64,000 nucleotides of DNA from Pedobacter cryophilus (GCF_005116455.1 NZ_SWBP01000001.1:682001-746000); one strand, 5' to 3'. Positions 26,525 through 35,707 are shown, numbered from the stretch's first letter. Notes: generated by a model not told the origin, from the sequence alone. A program made the numbers and translations.

Positions 26525-27937
26525 ATGAATCTAAGACAAAGAACAATAAAATCAGAGATAAGTGTTAGTGGAGTAGGCTTACACACAGGCGTTAAAGTAA
26601 CTTTAACTTTTAAACCTGCACCAGAAAATCATGGTTTCAAATTTAAAAGAGTAGACTTACCAGGCCAACCGGTTATAGATGCCGATGTTGATAACGTATC
26701 AGACACTTCAAGAAGCACCACCTTAACTCAAAATGGCGCAAGTGTAAGTACAACAGAACATGTTTTAGCGGCTTTAGTGGGTTGCGAAGTAGACAACGTG
26801 ATGATTGAGCTTGATGCTTTAGAGGTTCCTATTTTAGACGGAAGCGCTATAGAATTTGTAAACGCTATAGAAACCGTTGGTTGTAAAGAGCAAGACGCCG
26901 AAAGAGAATACTATATTATTCCGCACAATATTCATTATTCTGAGGAAGATAGAAAAGTAGAAATGGTGGTAATGCCCTTAGATGATTATCGTTTTACCTG
27001 CATGGTAGATTATAATTCTCCCGTTTTAGGAAGCCAACACGCTACAATAACCTCAATTACAGATTTTAAACAAGAAATTGCCTCTTGTAGAACTTTTGTG
27101 TTTTTACACGAGTTGGAAATGTTATTAAAACATAACCTAATTAAAGGTGGAGACATTAACAATGCGATTGTAATTGTTGACCATGAAATTGATGAACAAG
27201 AATTAAAAGATTTAGCCAAAGCTTTTAATAGAGAAGAAATAAAGGTAGCCCGAGAAGGTGTTTTAAACAACATTGAGCTGCGCTATCAAAATGAACCTGC
27301 CCGTCATAAATTATTAGATATGATTGGTGATTTGGCGCTTATTGGTACTCCCATAAAAGGTCATGTGATGGCTGCCCGCCCAGGGCACTCTGCAAATGTA
27401 GCTTTCGCCAAAAAAATTAAGGCGGCCATTAAAAAAGAGAAGAAAAAGAAAGTTCAGCATTTATATGACCCTACGGTAAAACCATTGTATGATATTGTAG
27501 ATATCATGAATATTTTACCTCATCGCCAGCCGTTTTTATTTATTGATAAAATATTAGAATTAACAAAAACTTATGTGGTTGGGGTAAAAAATGTAACTAT
27601 CAACGAAGAGTTTTTTAAAGGTCATTTTCCTGGTGCCCCGGTAATGCCTGGTGTAGTTCAAATTGAGGCTATGGCACAAGTAGGGGGCATTTTAGTGCTA
27701 AGCACCGTTCCAGATCCAAGTAATTATCTTACTTATTTTCTAAAAATAGACAAAGTGCGCTTTAGGGCTCAGGTTTTACCCGGCGATACCATTATCTTTA
27801 GATGCGATTTAATGGAGCCTATTAGAAGAGGAATTGCACAAATGAAAGGCGTTGGAATGGTGGGAGAAAAAGTGGTGATGGAAGCAGAAATGATGGCGCA
27901 AATTACAAGATATAAAGAAACAGAAACACCAGCATGA
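26525..27937 (+). CDS. lpxC/fabZ: bifunctional LpxC deacetylase / FabZ dehydratase fusion
   Basis: A 470-residue fusion. Residues 1 to about 310 are LpxC, the zinc deacetylase committing flux to lipid A, with H79 in TEHVLAAL and the second zinc motif RHKLLDMIGDLAL. After a basic linker (KKEKKKKVQ), residues about 325-470 are FabZ, 3-hydroxyacyl-ACP dehydratase, with catalytic H in LPHRQPFLFID and E in MPGVVQIEAMAQ. The fusion couples lipid A and fatty-acid synthesis, which compete for hydroxyacyl-ACP, and is characteristic of Bacteroidota. It overlaps lpxA by four bases. Confidence 0.98.
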   Translation: MNLRQRTIKSEISVSGVGLHTGVKVTLTFKPAPENHGFKFKRVDLPGQPVIDADVDNVSDTSRSTTLTQNGASVSTTEHVLAALVGCEVDNVMIELDALEVPILDGSAIEFVNAIETVGCKEQDAEREYYIIPHNIHYSEEDRKVEMVVMPLDDYRFTCMVDYNSPVLGSQHATITSITDFKQEIASCRTFVFLHELEMLLKHNLIKGGDINNAIVIVDHEIDEQELKDLAKAFNREEIKVAREGVLNNIELRYQNEPARHKLLDMIGDLALIGTPIKGHVMAARPGHSANVAFAKKIKAAIKKEKKKKVQHLYDPTVKPLYDIVDIMNILPHRQPFLFIDKILELTKTYVVGVKNVTINEEFFKGHFPGAPVMPGVVQIEAMAQVGGILVLSTVPDPSNYLTYFLKIDKVRFRAQVLPGDTIIFRCDLMEPIRRGIAQMKGVGMVGEKVVMEAEMMAQITRYKETETPA

Positions 27938-28716
27938 TACAGCCCTTAGCATATATACACCCACAAGCAAAAATAGCCGATAGCGTAGTAATTGATCCTT
28001 TTGCGGTTATTCATAAAGATGTTGAAATAGGGGAAGGAACCTGGATTGGTTCTAGCGTAACCATTATGGATGGCGCAAGAATTGGTAAAAATTGTAAAAT
28101 TTTTCCTGGAGCCGTAATTTCTGCTATTCCTCAAGATTTAAAATATTCTGGCGAACACACCACCGTTGTAATTGGTGACAATACCACAATTAGAGAATAC
28201 GTAACCATTAACAGAGGTACTGCTGATAGATGGGAAACAAGAATAGGAAATAATTGCTTATTAATGGCTTATTGCCACGTAGCACATGATTGTGAAGTGG
28301 GAGACAACTGTATTTTCTCTAATAATACTACGCTAGCAGGTCATATCACTATTGGTGATAATGTTGTTTTAGCCGGAATGGTAGCTATTCATCAGTTTTG
28401 CAAAGTAGGGTCTCATTCTTTTGTTACCGGAGGTTCTTTAGTTAGAAAAGATATTCCGCCTTACGTAAAAGTAGCCAGAGAGCCCCTTTCTTATGCCGGT
28501 ATTAATTCTGTAGGCTTAAGAAGAAGAGGTTTTACTTCTGAAAAAATCAACGAAATTCAAGAAATTTACCGAGTGCTTTTTGTGAAGCATAATAACGTAA
28601 CTAAAGCTTTAGACATTATTGAGGCTGATTTTAAGCCAACGGAAGAAAGAGACGAAATCATTAATTTTATTCGTAACTCTAACCGCGGGGTGATGAAAAG
28701 CTTTGGCAATTCTTAA
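27934..28716 (+). CDS. lpxA: acyl-ACP--UDP-N-acetylglucosamine O-acyltransferase
   Basis: A 260-residue beta-helix acyltransferase performing the first step of lipid A synthesis. Hexapeptide repeats fill residues 10-185, the catalytic base is H118 in HVAHDCEVG, and the C-terminal helical domain includes NSVGLRRRGFT. Its length matches the family. The start overlaps the lpxC-fabZ stop (ATGA) and the ABC ATPase gene begins 6 bases later. Confidence 0.98.
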   Translation: MIQPLAYIHPQAKIADSVVIDPFAVIHKDVEIGEGTWIGSSVTIMDGARIGKNCKIFPGAVISAIPQDLKYSGEHTTVVIGDNTTIREYVTINRGTADRWETRIGNNCLLMAYCHVAHDCEVGDNCIFSNNTTLAGHITIGDNVVLAGMVAIHQFCKVGSHSFVTGGSLVRKDIPPYVKVAREPLSYAGINSVGLRRRGFTSEKINEIQEIYRVLFVKHNNVTKALDIIEADFKPTEERDEIINFIRNSNRGVMKSFGNS

Positions 28717-28722
28717 CCTCCT

Positions 28723-29343
28723 ATGCAAATAATTCTTGAGCAAATTGGCAGAAGATTTAATAGAGAATGGATTTTTAAAAAAATTGATTACTCCTTTAAA
28801 TCTGGCCAATCTTATGCCATTTTAGGCATAAATGGCTCAGGAAAATCTACTTTATTGCAAATGATATCTGGTGCTCTCACTCCTTCTGCGGGTACGCTTT
28901 CTTATTCTTTAAACCATAAAGAAATTGCGGTTGAACAAGTTTTTCAACAGTTGAGCATTGCAGCACCTTACTTAGAATTGATAGAAGAATTTACACTTAC
29001 CGAAGTACTAGACTTCCATTTCAATTTTAAAACCCGCTTAAACAACCTCACCAATAAAGATTTAATTGACCTGCTTAATATGGATAGCAGTAAAAACAAG
29101 CAATTAAAACACTTTTCATCTGGCATGAAACAAAGGGTTAAATTAATTTTAGCCCTTTGTGCTGATACGCCTCTACTTTTATTAGACGAGCCTACTTCTA
29201 ATTTAGATGATCAGGGGATTAAATGGTATAAAGATTTAGTGGCTCAATTTACCGCCAACAGATTGGTTATTGTTTGCTCTAACCAAGCCCACGAATATGA
29301 GTTTTGTACTCATCATTTATTAATTTCTAATTATAAAAATTAA
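28723..29343 (+). CDS. ABC transporter ATP-binding protein (solo)
   Basis: A 206-residue ABC ATPase with Walker A GINGSGKST (35-43), signature FSSGMKQR, Walker B LLLLDEPTS and a switch region ending VCSNQAHE, where the usual switch histidine is replaced by Asn or Gln. No permease lies next to it. It is 6 bases after lpxA, so it belongs to the lipid A operon. It is shorter than LptB (about 240) and lacks its C-terminal extension. A role in lipid A or LPS export is only a positional inference. Confidence 0.88.
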   Translation: MQIILEQIGRRFNREWIFKKIDYSFKSGQSYAILGINGSGKSTLLQMISGALTPSAGTLSYSLNHKEIAVEQVFQQLSIAAPYLELIEEFTLTEVLDFHFNFKTRLNNLTNKDLIDLLNMDSSKNKQLKHFSSGMKQRVKLILALCADTPLLLLDEPTSNLDDQGIKWYKDLVAQFTANRLVIVCSNQAHEYEFCTHHLLISNYKN

Positions 29344-29390
29344 AAACGTTTACTTCTCCAAGTTAAACTTCAATTTTAGCAAATACCTTC

Positions 29391-29408
29391 TATTGTGCCT
29401 CACAATAG
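29391..29408. terminator. short hairpin after the lpx operon
   Basis: CTATTGTG and CACAATAG pair perfectly over a 2-nt loop, 47 bases after the ABC gene stop. No T-run follows, so a terminator role is tentative. Confidence 0.35.
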
Positions 29409-29533
29409 GCTAAATATTAATTACTTAAAGTGTGATTTTGGTAACATTATTGTGCTGTTTTAAATTACCTGTTTATTTATTTTAGTTTTAATCACATGAT
29501 TTTAAGTGTATTCATATTTATTTTTAATAGCTA

Positions 29534-29564
29534 TTGCATTTATCAAAAATTAATAACACCTTTG
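29534..29564 (+). promoter_or_regulatory. Bacteroidota-type promoter for the candidate small RNA
   Basis: TTG (29534-29536) and CACCTTTG (29557-29564) are separated by 20 bases, close to the TTTG-N19-TAxxTTTG consensus of the primary sigma factor in this phylum. No start codon follows for about 240 bases. Confidence 0.55.
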
Positions 29565-29568
29565 CACT

Positions 29569-29715
29569 CCCAAAATAATTCGTTTTTATTGCGATTTTAG
29601 GTTGATTTAAAGAATTAAATAAAAAGAATAAGATAGTTTTTTCATATAAGTTTAGGTTTAGGTTGATAGAGCGGTCTCATTTTCTGAAAAGAAAAGAGGC
29701 CGTTCGTTTTTTAGG
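29569..29715 (+). ncRNA. candidate small structured RNA upstream of 5-formyl-THF cyclo-ligase
   Basis: The stretch lacks an open frame, follows a good promoter and ends in a hairpin. The hairpin runs CGGTCTCATTTTCT against AGAAAAGAGGCCG and is followed by TTCGTTTTTT. Inside, AATTCGTTTTTATT pairs with AATAAAAAGAATT-type sequence near 29613-29632 to give a long imperfect stem. In proteobacteria 6S RNA sits directly before the same cyclo-ligase gene, and a 6S-Flavo class exists in Bacteroidota. Whether this is that RNA cannot be decided by eye. The terminator-like end could alternatively belong to a leader of the next gene. Confidence 0.4.
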
Positions 29716-29805
29716 AGATTTTAATATCTTTTGTAACTTTAAAACTTAGCTATCGTTCAAATACGATGTAAATCAATCACCATAAAATTTAAATGATAAT
29801 ACCCT

Positions 29806-30378
29806 TTGATTAAACAAAAGCTTAGAGCTGTAGCGATAGAAAAACGCCGATCTTTATCAAGAGCAGATTATTGGAATTTAAATGATCAAATTATTGAGCA
29901 GTTTAAGCTTTTTGACTGGTCGGATTTTAATTATGTGCACCTTTTTTTACCTATAAAAGAAAAAAATGAGGTCGATACTTTTGAAATTCTTTCATTTTTT
30001 AAGACAAATTATCCCGATTTAAAAATTGTGGTGCCCAGAACACACTTTGCAGAATTGAGTTTGGCTCATGTACTTTTTGATCATGAACATACGGTATTAA
30101 GAAAAAATAAACATCAAATTCCTGAGCCTTTATACGGGCAAATTGTTCCTGTAAACCTAATTGACGCCGTAATTGTCCCCCTCTTAACATTTGATCTTGA
30201 GGGAAATAGAGTAGGCTATGGTGCTGGTTTTTATGATCGCTTTTTAAGAAACTGCCGACCAGATATTCTTAAAATTGGTTTGTCTTTTTACCCTCCAGAA
30301 AACGAACTTATTGATACCAATGAGTTTGATATCAAGCTTACCCACTGCATTGTTCCTCATAAAACTTACGTTTTTTAA
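29806..30378 (+). CDS. 5-formyltetrahydrofolate cyclo-ligase
   Basis: A 190-residue enzyme converting 5-formyl-THF to 5,10-methenyl-THF with ATP. The signature GYGAGFYDRF (ATP and folate site), IVPLLTFD and the N-terminal KQKLRAVAIEKRRSL basic stretch are all present. Translation starts at TTG (29806), since no nearby ATG gives a full N-terminus. It stands alone between the candidate small RNA and the TPP riboswitch. Confidence 0.94.
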   Translation: MIKQKLRAVAIEKRRSLSRADYWNLNDQIIEQFKLFDWSDFNYVHLFLPIKEKNEVDTFEILSFFKTNYPDLKIVVPRTHFAELSLAHVLFDHEHTVLRKNKHQIPEPLYGQIVPVNLIDAVIVPLLTFDLEGNRVGYGAGFYDRFLRNCRPDILKIGLSFYPPENELIDTNEFDIKLTHCIVPHKTYVF

Positions 30379-30470
30379 TTCCTTATTGTTCTTAAAACAC
30401 AACATTCTTAGTCTTAGAATTTTATTACGTTTTCATCTTTAAAATTTCCTGCTATATTTGCGCCATCAAT

Positions 30471-30675
30471 AAGGGGTGCCTTGTTTGTGTAAATTTTAGG
30501 ATAAATGCTAGCTCATATCCTAACACAAATGCAAAAACAGGCTGAGAACATACCCATTTTGGATGTTATAAGTGATAAGTAATTAAGTGGTAAGTTGCAA
30601 TACTTACAACCTTAAACCTAACAACCTATAACCTTCAAATACACCTGATCCGGATAATGCCGGCGTAGGGAATAG
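30471..30675 (+). promoter_or_regulatory. TPP riboswitch (THI box) with an expanded arm
   Basis: The conserved blocks appear in order: AAGGGGTGCC (30471), GGCTGAGAACATACCC (from 30540), ACCTGATCCGG and ATAATGCCGGCGTAGGGAA (30642-30672). They form the thiamine-pyrophosphate-binding core. The spacer between ACCC and CCTGATC is about 90 bases, far longer than usual, and folds into an imperfect hairpin (TTAAGTGGTAAGT against ACTTACAACCTTAA, outer GTTATA/TATAAC). The switch precedes the TonB receptor start by about 70 bases and should repress it when thiamine is plentiful. Confidence 0.92.
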
Positions 30676-30744
30676 GTAGAAGTTAAATATTTTGAAAATG
30701 GTTTACCCCTAAACCAGGTTCTTTAACTTAAAAATTTAAATACA

Positions 30745-33111
30745 TTGAAAAAATTTATTCTAGTGGTTTTTGCCACTTTGTTATGCCCTTATGTTCTTTG
30801 GGCTCAGTTCTCTTTGCAGGGAAAAATTACCAATGCAGAAAATCAACAATTATTAGCGGGTGCTACTTTAAGCTTGGATAATAGTTTATTTACCATTCAA
30901 ACCAATGAAAAGGGTAATTTCCTATTTAAAAATCTAAAAAAAGGCACTTACACCTTAAAAGCAAGCTACGTTGGGTTTAAAACGCAAGACATTACGCTGG
31001 TTTTAGATGCCAACAAAACTATCAACCTTACCTTAACTAAAAGCACCTTATTAACAGATGAAGTGATTGTTAGCGCCACCAGAGCATCAGAAAACTCGGC
31101 AACTACCTATAAAAATTTATCTAAAGAAGATTTGGAGAAAAACAATTTTGGGCAGGATTTGCCATTTTTGCTCAACCAAACGCCGGGTGCCGTAATTTAT
31201 TCTGATGCAGGCGCAGGAATTGGTTATACCGGAATTCGTATAAGAGGGTCTGATCCCACTCGTATCAACGCCACTATTAACGGAATCCCTTATAATGATA
31301 CCGAAAGTCAGGGTACTTTTTGGGTAAATTTACCTGATTTTGCTTCTTCGGTAGATAATATCCAAATTCAACGTGGCGTAGGAACTTCTACCAATGGAGC
31401 GGGTGCTTTTGGAGGGAGTTTAAATATCCAAACCACCACTTTATCAGATTCTGCTTATGGCGAAGTAAACAGTTCGGTAGGTTCTTATCAAACTTTAAAA
31501 AACACTTTAAAATTAGGAACCGGCTTAATTAACGGAAAATGGAGTTTTGATGGTCGGTTATCAAGAATTGTATCAGATGGTTATGTAGATCGTTCTGCAT
31601 CTAATCTAAAATCTTATTTCCTTTCTGGTGCTTATTACGGAGAAAACAGCCTTTTACGTTTAAATGTTTTTTCGGGTAAGGAACGTACTTTTCAGGCTTG
31701 GAATGGTATTAACGATGAAAAGTTAGCAACGAATAGACGTTTCAATAGCTTTACTTATGATGATCAAACCGATAATTATCAGCAAGATCACTATCAACTA
31801 TTGTATTCTAAAAGTTTTTCTAGCCAGTTTTCTTTTAATGGAGCTTTGCATTATACCAAAGGAAGTGGTTATTATGAAGAATTTAAAGACGATGAGGAAT
31901 TAGCAAATTACGGTTTAGACAATGTAGTGATTGGCAATCAAACCATTACCAATACAGATTTGATAAGAAGACGTTGGTTAGACAATGATTTTTATGGTTT
32001 AACTTATGCGTTTAATTATACACCAACTTCTGATTTAAATTTCACTTTAGGGGGTGCTTATAATGAATATGATGGCGATCATTTTGGTGAAGTAATTTGG
32101 GCAAAATATGCTTCAAACGGTAATATTAGACAACAATATTATTTTGACAATGGTTTTAAAACTGATTTTAATGTTTTTGGAAAAGCCAGTATAGAGCTTA
32201 ATAAAGTTTCTCTTTTTGCCGATTTACAATACCGAACGGTTAATTACAAATTTTTAGGTTTTGATAACAATTTAAATAATGTTACACAAGAAGCATCCTT
32301 AGACTTTATTAATCCAAAGCTTGGTTTCACTTATCAGTTAAACACACAGGGAAACTTTTATGCCTCTTTTTCTATTGCTAACAAAGAGCCCAACAGAAAT
32401 GATTATACAGAATCATCTATAAATAGCCGACCAAAACCAGAGAATTTGAAGAATATAGAAGCGGGTTATCGTTTTAAAGGTCAAACAATTACAGGCGGAG
32501 TGAACATTTATTCAATGCTTTACAAAGACCAACTGGTTTTAACCGGTCAAATTAATGATGTTGGTGCTTATGTTCGTTCAAATGTTGATAACAGCTACAG
32601 AAATGGAATTGAGCTAGACGGAACGGTGAAAATAACCCCAACATTTAACTGGGGTTTAACAGCGGCATTCAGTCAAAACAAAGTGAAAAACTTTGTAGAA
32701 TTTATTGATGATTATGACAACGGCGGACAAATTCAAAATAATTTTTCTAAAACTGATTTAGCTTTTTCACCTTCTTTTGTTGGCTCAAGCACCTTAGCTT
32801 ATAAACCGTTTAAAAATGGAGAAATTGCATTGCTCACCAAATATGTAAGCAAACAATATTTAGATAATACCTCTAATGATGCTAGAAAATTAAATGCTTT
32901 TTTTGTAAATGATATTCGCTTAGGCTATGATTTCAGACTTAAAAAGTTAAAAAAACTAAGTTTAGGCTTATTAGTAAATAATGTTTTAAACGAGTTATAT
33001 GAGAGTAATGGTTACACTTTTAGTTATATAGCTGGAGGTTTAACAACAGAAAACTACTACTATCCACAAGCAGAAACTAACTTTTTGTTCTCTATGAATT
33101 TGAAGTTTTAA
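30745..33111 (+). CDS. TonB-dependent outer membrane receptor, thiamine-regulated
   Basis: A 788-residue outer-membrane receptor with a signal peptide (VLWAQ), an N-terminal carboxypeptidase-regulatory-like domain (about 23-105) and a plug domain (about 110-225; GYTGIRIRGSDPTRINATING). A 22-strand barrel follows, ending in aromatic MNLKF. It starts at TTG with a normal MKKFIL signal. The TPP riboswitch just upstream indicates that the cargo is thiamine, its pyrimidine or thiazole part, or a phosphorylated form. That assignment rests on regulation, not on the barrel sequence. A terminator follows. Confidence 0.93.
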   Translation: MKKFILVVFATLLCPYVLWAQFSLQGKITNAENQQLLAGATLSLDNSLFTIQTNEKGNFLFKNLKKGTYTLKASYVGFKTQDITLVLDANKTINLTLTKSTLLTDEVIVSATRASENSATTYKNLSKEDLEKNNFGQDLPFLLNQTPGAVIYSDAGAGIGYTGIRIRGSDPTRINATINGIPYNDTESQGTFWVNLPDFASSVDNIQIQRGVGTSTNGAGAFGGSLNIQTTTLSDSAYGEVNSSVGSYQTLKNTLKLGTGLINGKWSFDGRLSRIVSDGYVDRSASNLKSYFLSGAYYGENSLLRLNVFSGKERTFQAWNGINDEKLATNRRFNSFTYDDQTDNYQQDHYQLLYSKSFSSQFSFNGALHYTKGSGYYEEFKDDEELANYGLDNVVIGNQTITNTDLIRRRWLDNDFYGLTYAFNYTPTSDLNFTLGGAYNEYDGDHFGEVIWAKYASNGNIRQQYYFDNGFKTDFNVFGKASIELNKVSLFADLQYRTVNYKFLGFDNNLNNVTQEASLDFINPKLGFTYQLNTQGNFYASFSIANKEPNRNDYTESSINSRPKPENLKNIEAGYRFKGQTITGGVNIYSMLYKDQLVLTGQINDVGAYVRSNVDNSYRNGIELDGTVKITPTFNWGLTAAFSQNKVKNFVEFIDDYDNGGQIQNNFSKTDLAFSPSFVGSSTLAYKPFKNGEIALLTKYVSKQYLDNTSNDARKLNAFFVNDIRLGYDFRLKKLKKLSLGLLVNNVLNELYESNGYTFSYIAGGLTTENYYYPQAETNFLFSMNLKF

Positions 33112-33131
33112 GAAATTCGTATGAATAAAAA

Positions 33132-33165
33132 AGCCTGCAAATTGATTCGATTTGCAGGCTTTTTT
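33132..33165. terminator. bidirectional terminator
   Basis: AGCCTGCAAAT and ATTTGCAGGCT pair perfectly around a 7-nt loop, with an A-run before and a T-run after. It serves the TonB receptor gene and the converging sugar dehydrogenase gene. Confidence 0.9.
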
Positions 33166-33190
33166 ATATCTAAAATTTAAAAAATTAGGC

Positions 33191-34504
33191 TTATTTGCTT
33201 TTTACTACTCGCCACACTATTCCTGCGCCATCATCGGCAACTAATAATGCACCGTCTTTTGCTACAGTAACACCAACTGGCCTCCCGTGAACATCACCGT
33301 TTTCTTCATCGGCAACAAAGCCTGTTAGAAAATCTTCGGCTTTGCCTGCTGGCTTTCCATCTTTAAAAGGTACAAAAATCACTTTATAACCCGTAAATGA
33401 CGATCTATTCCAAGAGCCATGTTGACCTACAAAAACTCCATTTTTATACTTTTCCGGGAAATTATTACCATCGTAAAAAGTTAAACCCAAAGATGCGCTA
33501 TGTGGTGCTAAGGCAAAATCTGGTTTAATTGCTTTAGCAACCAAAGCTGGGTTTTCTCCTGCTCTGCGAGGGTCAACATTTTGGCCGAAATAACTATAGG
33601 GCCAACCATAAAACCCATCAGGCTTAACAGAGGTGATATAATCTGGTACTAAATCATCCCCTAATTTATCCCGCTCATTTACTGCTGTCCATAATTCTTT
33701 AGTAATTGGGTTCCAATCCATACCAACTGGATTTCTTAATCCTGAGCCATAAATTTTTTCTCCGCTACCGTCAACATTCACTTCTAAAATATTAGCTCGC
33801 CTCACTTCATTTTCCATTCCATTTTCGCCAACATTGCTTCCAGAGCCTACAGAAATATAAATTTTAGTGTTATCCGCATTTGCAATCATATTTCTAGTCC
33901 AATGATTATTGTAGCCGCCGGCTGGTAAATTCACAATTTTTTTACCTACACCTTCAATTTTCAAATCCTCAGGTTGGTATGCATAAACCATAACTCCATC
34001 GGTATTTGCAACATAAAACTTATTCCCAATAATTAACATCCCGAAAGGTTGATTTAAACCGGCTAAGAAAACGCTTTTAGTTTCGGCAACTCCATCTCCA
34101 TTGGCATCTCTATAAAGCATTATCGTATTAGCGCTTTTTCCACCAACTTCAGAACCAGATAGTCCAACCACAGTACCTAAAATTTTTTGTTTTACCGTTC
34201 TTTCTGAATTTGAAAGCACCACTAAAACATCTCCATTTGGTGTGATATAAGTATGACGAGGACTTTTAATTCCTTCGGCAAAGCGGGTAACCGTAAAACC
34301 TGCCGGAGCAGTTGGTACTTCGTTATCTTCCCATCCAATAATATTGCTAAACTTCATGTTAGATTCTGAAATTGGGCTTAGAGAATCAGCGTTGATGACC
34401 GTTGTTTTGGAATCGGTATTGTTTTGGGACGTTTTATTTGTATTACAGGCGATGGCTAAAAATGTAAAAGACGCTAAAGCCATTAAACTAAAATTATTTT
34501 TCAT
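33191..34504 (-). CDS. PQQ-type sugar (sorbosone) dehydrogenase, lipoprotein
   Basis: A 437-residue soluble-glucose-dehydrogenase-fold protein. The lipobox LAIAC with Cys20 marks it as a lipoprotein. A six-bladed propeller follows, with GLRNPVGMDWNP, HSASLGLTFYDG and GQHGSWNRSSFTGYKV motifs typical of L-sorbosone dehydrogenases. These enzymes oxidise sugars or aldehydes in the periplasm with PQQ. No pqq genes lie in the window, so cofactor supply is unknown. It is monocistronic and shares a terminator with the TonB receptor. Confidence 0.92.
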   Translation of the reverse strand: MKNNFSLMALASFTFLAIACNTNKTSQNNTDSKTTVINADSLSPISESNMKFSNIIGWEDNEVPTAPAGFTVTRFAEGIKSPRHTYITPNGDVLVVLSNSERTVKQKILGTVVGLSGSEVGGKSANTIMLYRDANGDGVAETKSVFLAGLNQPFGMLIIGNKFYVANTDGVMVYAYQPEDLKIEGVGKKIVNLPAGGYNNHWTRNMIANADNTKIYISVGSGSNVGENGMENEVRRANILEVNVDGSGEKIYGSGLRNPVGMDWNPITKELWTAVNERDKLGDDLVPDYITSVKPDGFYGWPYSYFGQNVDPRRAGENPALVAKAIKPDFALAPHSASLGLTFYDGNNFPEKYKNGVFVGQHGSWNRSSFTGYKVIFVPFKDGKPAGKAEDFLTGFVADEENGDVHGRPVGVTVAKDGALLVADDGAGIVWRVVKSK

Positions 34505-34566
34505 GATGAATGATTTTGATGTTAATAGCTAAAGACAATTATGCTGCCATATTTTTTTAATTAACC

Positions 34567-35043
34567 TTATCCCACGTTTAATACTTCCGTCCATTTGATT
34601 TCAGGTCTGTCTTTTGGGTATCCAAACTCGTTTCTGTATTGCTTTCTTTCGTTGGTAAAGTCCCACCATTTTTTAGCGTAATCCTTATTTTTGGCAAAAT
34701 CTACTGCCAATCTAAATTGGTCCTCCACACAAGGGTCGGTTTGGTAACCTTTCTTTTTTTCATAAAGGTCAGTCAATTCTGCACCACTTTTTCCATTCAA
34801 TTCCTCAACGCTGTAATAACCTAAAAAAATCAAGTCTTTTGCAAACTCAATTCCAATTGATGGAATTTGTTGAAAATCGGCTAAAGCATAAATTTCCTTT
34901 GCTCTTACGTCCGAAACGTTTAATAGATATGCTAATTCGTCAAAAGCATATTTCAAAATCTCGGATTTTTTTATTTTGTTCTTTCGCAGATTTGTTCTTT
35001 CGTTATCGGACAGTTCTAATATGATGTTTGTCTTAATTTTCAT
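34567..35043 (-). CDS. helix-hairpin-helix protein, Cdd1 (pathogenicity locus) family
   Basis: A 158-residue protein whose middle part (about 55-125) matches the Cdd1 family: a helix-hairpin-helix segment QIPSIGIEFAKDLIFLGYYSVEEL, then DLYEKKKGYQTDPCVEDQFR. Helix-hairpin-helix units bind DNA backbone, and the family's function is unknown. The C-terminal KKWWDFTNERK is also typical. It is one of two small minus-strand genes, flanked by repeat-like spacers, between the sugar dehydrogenase and bestrophin genes. Confidence 0.8.
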   Translation of the reverse strand: MKIKTNIILELSDNERTNLRKNKIKKSEILKYAFDELAYLLNVSDVRAKEIYALADFQQIPSIGIEFAKDLIFLGYYSVEELNGKSGAELTDLYEKKKGYQTDPCVEDQFRLAVDFAKNKDYAKKWWDFTNERKQYRNEFGYPKDRPEIKWTEVLNVG

Positions 35044-35143
35044 AATTCCAAAATGCTATTCAGTTAGTTTGAAATATTGGGACAAAAAGCACTTCGGCCA
35101 TTTTTGTACAAACTTGCTGTTACCAGTTGGGCTTTTTGACCCC

Positions 35144-35707
35144 TCATATTAATTTTATCCCTTGTTTTTCAAGTAGGTCGGCTCCCGATAAAACACCAAG
35201 ACTTCCAATTTTTCTTGTCGCTAATTTATTATGTATTTGATATTTTAATTTTCTCGAAGTCATTTGAATTTCTGTCCAATCCCATAAATTAACGAGTCCA
35301 TTAATTTTATTAGTTTCTTCCCATTTTAATGCTCCTTTTTCATTAAAATGTCCTATGTGAGATTGATTCAGTTCTTTATCTTTTATACCACCAAAATATA
35401 ATTGAATAAGTCCCCATCCATCTGTCGAATAACGAAATTTATGTCCATTGCAACGCCTTGGGTCAAGTTCAACTTTTCTAAAAATAGGATTGCCTTTATG
35501 TCTTGGTGACCATAATTGAAATGTATTTGCGAATTTGCCACCGTTATGAAGGTCAAACTTTGATGAGATTTCTTCAACTGTTTTGTATTCACTTATTTCT
35601 TGTTCATAACGGGAACTTAAATCATAAACACGCAAATCAGTGTCATTGAAAATAAAGTCAAGTATTTTCAATTTATCTGTCTTGTCTGCGAAAAAGTCGT
35701 ATGTCAT
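35144..35707 (-). CDS. hypothetical protein in a cassette-like unit
   Basis: A 187-residue soluble protein that I do not recognise. It is rich in aromatic residues, with WGLIQLYFGG and NLWDWTEIQM, and has no signal peptide or membrane helix. A Gly-Ser-Leu-Gly C-terminal motif (KIGSLGVLSGADLL) might be a small helical hairpin. The gene is bounded by GGTAAC-type sequences upstream (35741) and GTTACCAGTT downstream (35119). A similar pair bounds the gene at 52558-53280, which suggests insertion as a unit. Confidence 0.7.
   Translation of the reverse strand: MTYDFFADKTDKLKILDFIFNDTDLRVYDLSSRYEQEISEYKTVEEISSKFDLHNGGKFANTFQLWSPRHKGNPIFRKVELDPRRCNGHKFRYSTDGWGLIQLYFGGIKDKELNQSHIGHFNEKGALKWEETNKINGLVNLWDWTEIQMTSRKLKYQIHNKLATRKIGSLGVLSGADLLEKQGIKLI

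Noticed and set aside
29569-29715. tmRNA or SRP RNA in the gap before the cyclo-ligase gene
   Set aside because: There is no tRNA-like acceptor end, tag frame or GGAA tetraloop SRP helix. Only a generic promoter, stem and terminator pattern supports an RNA.
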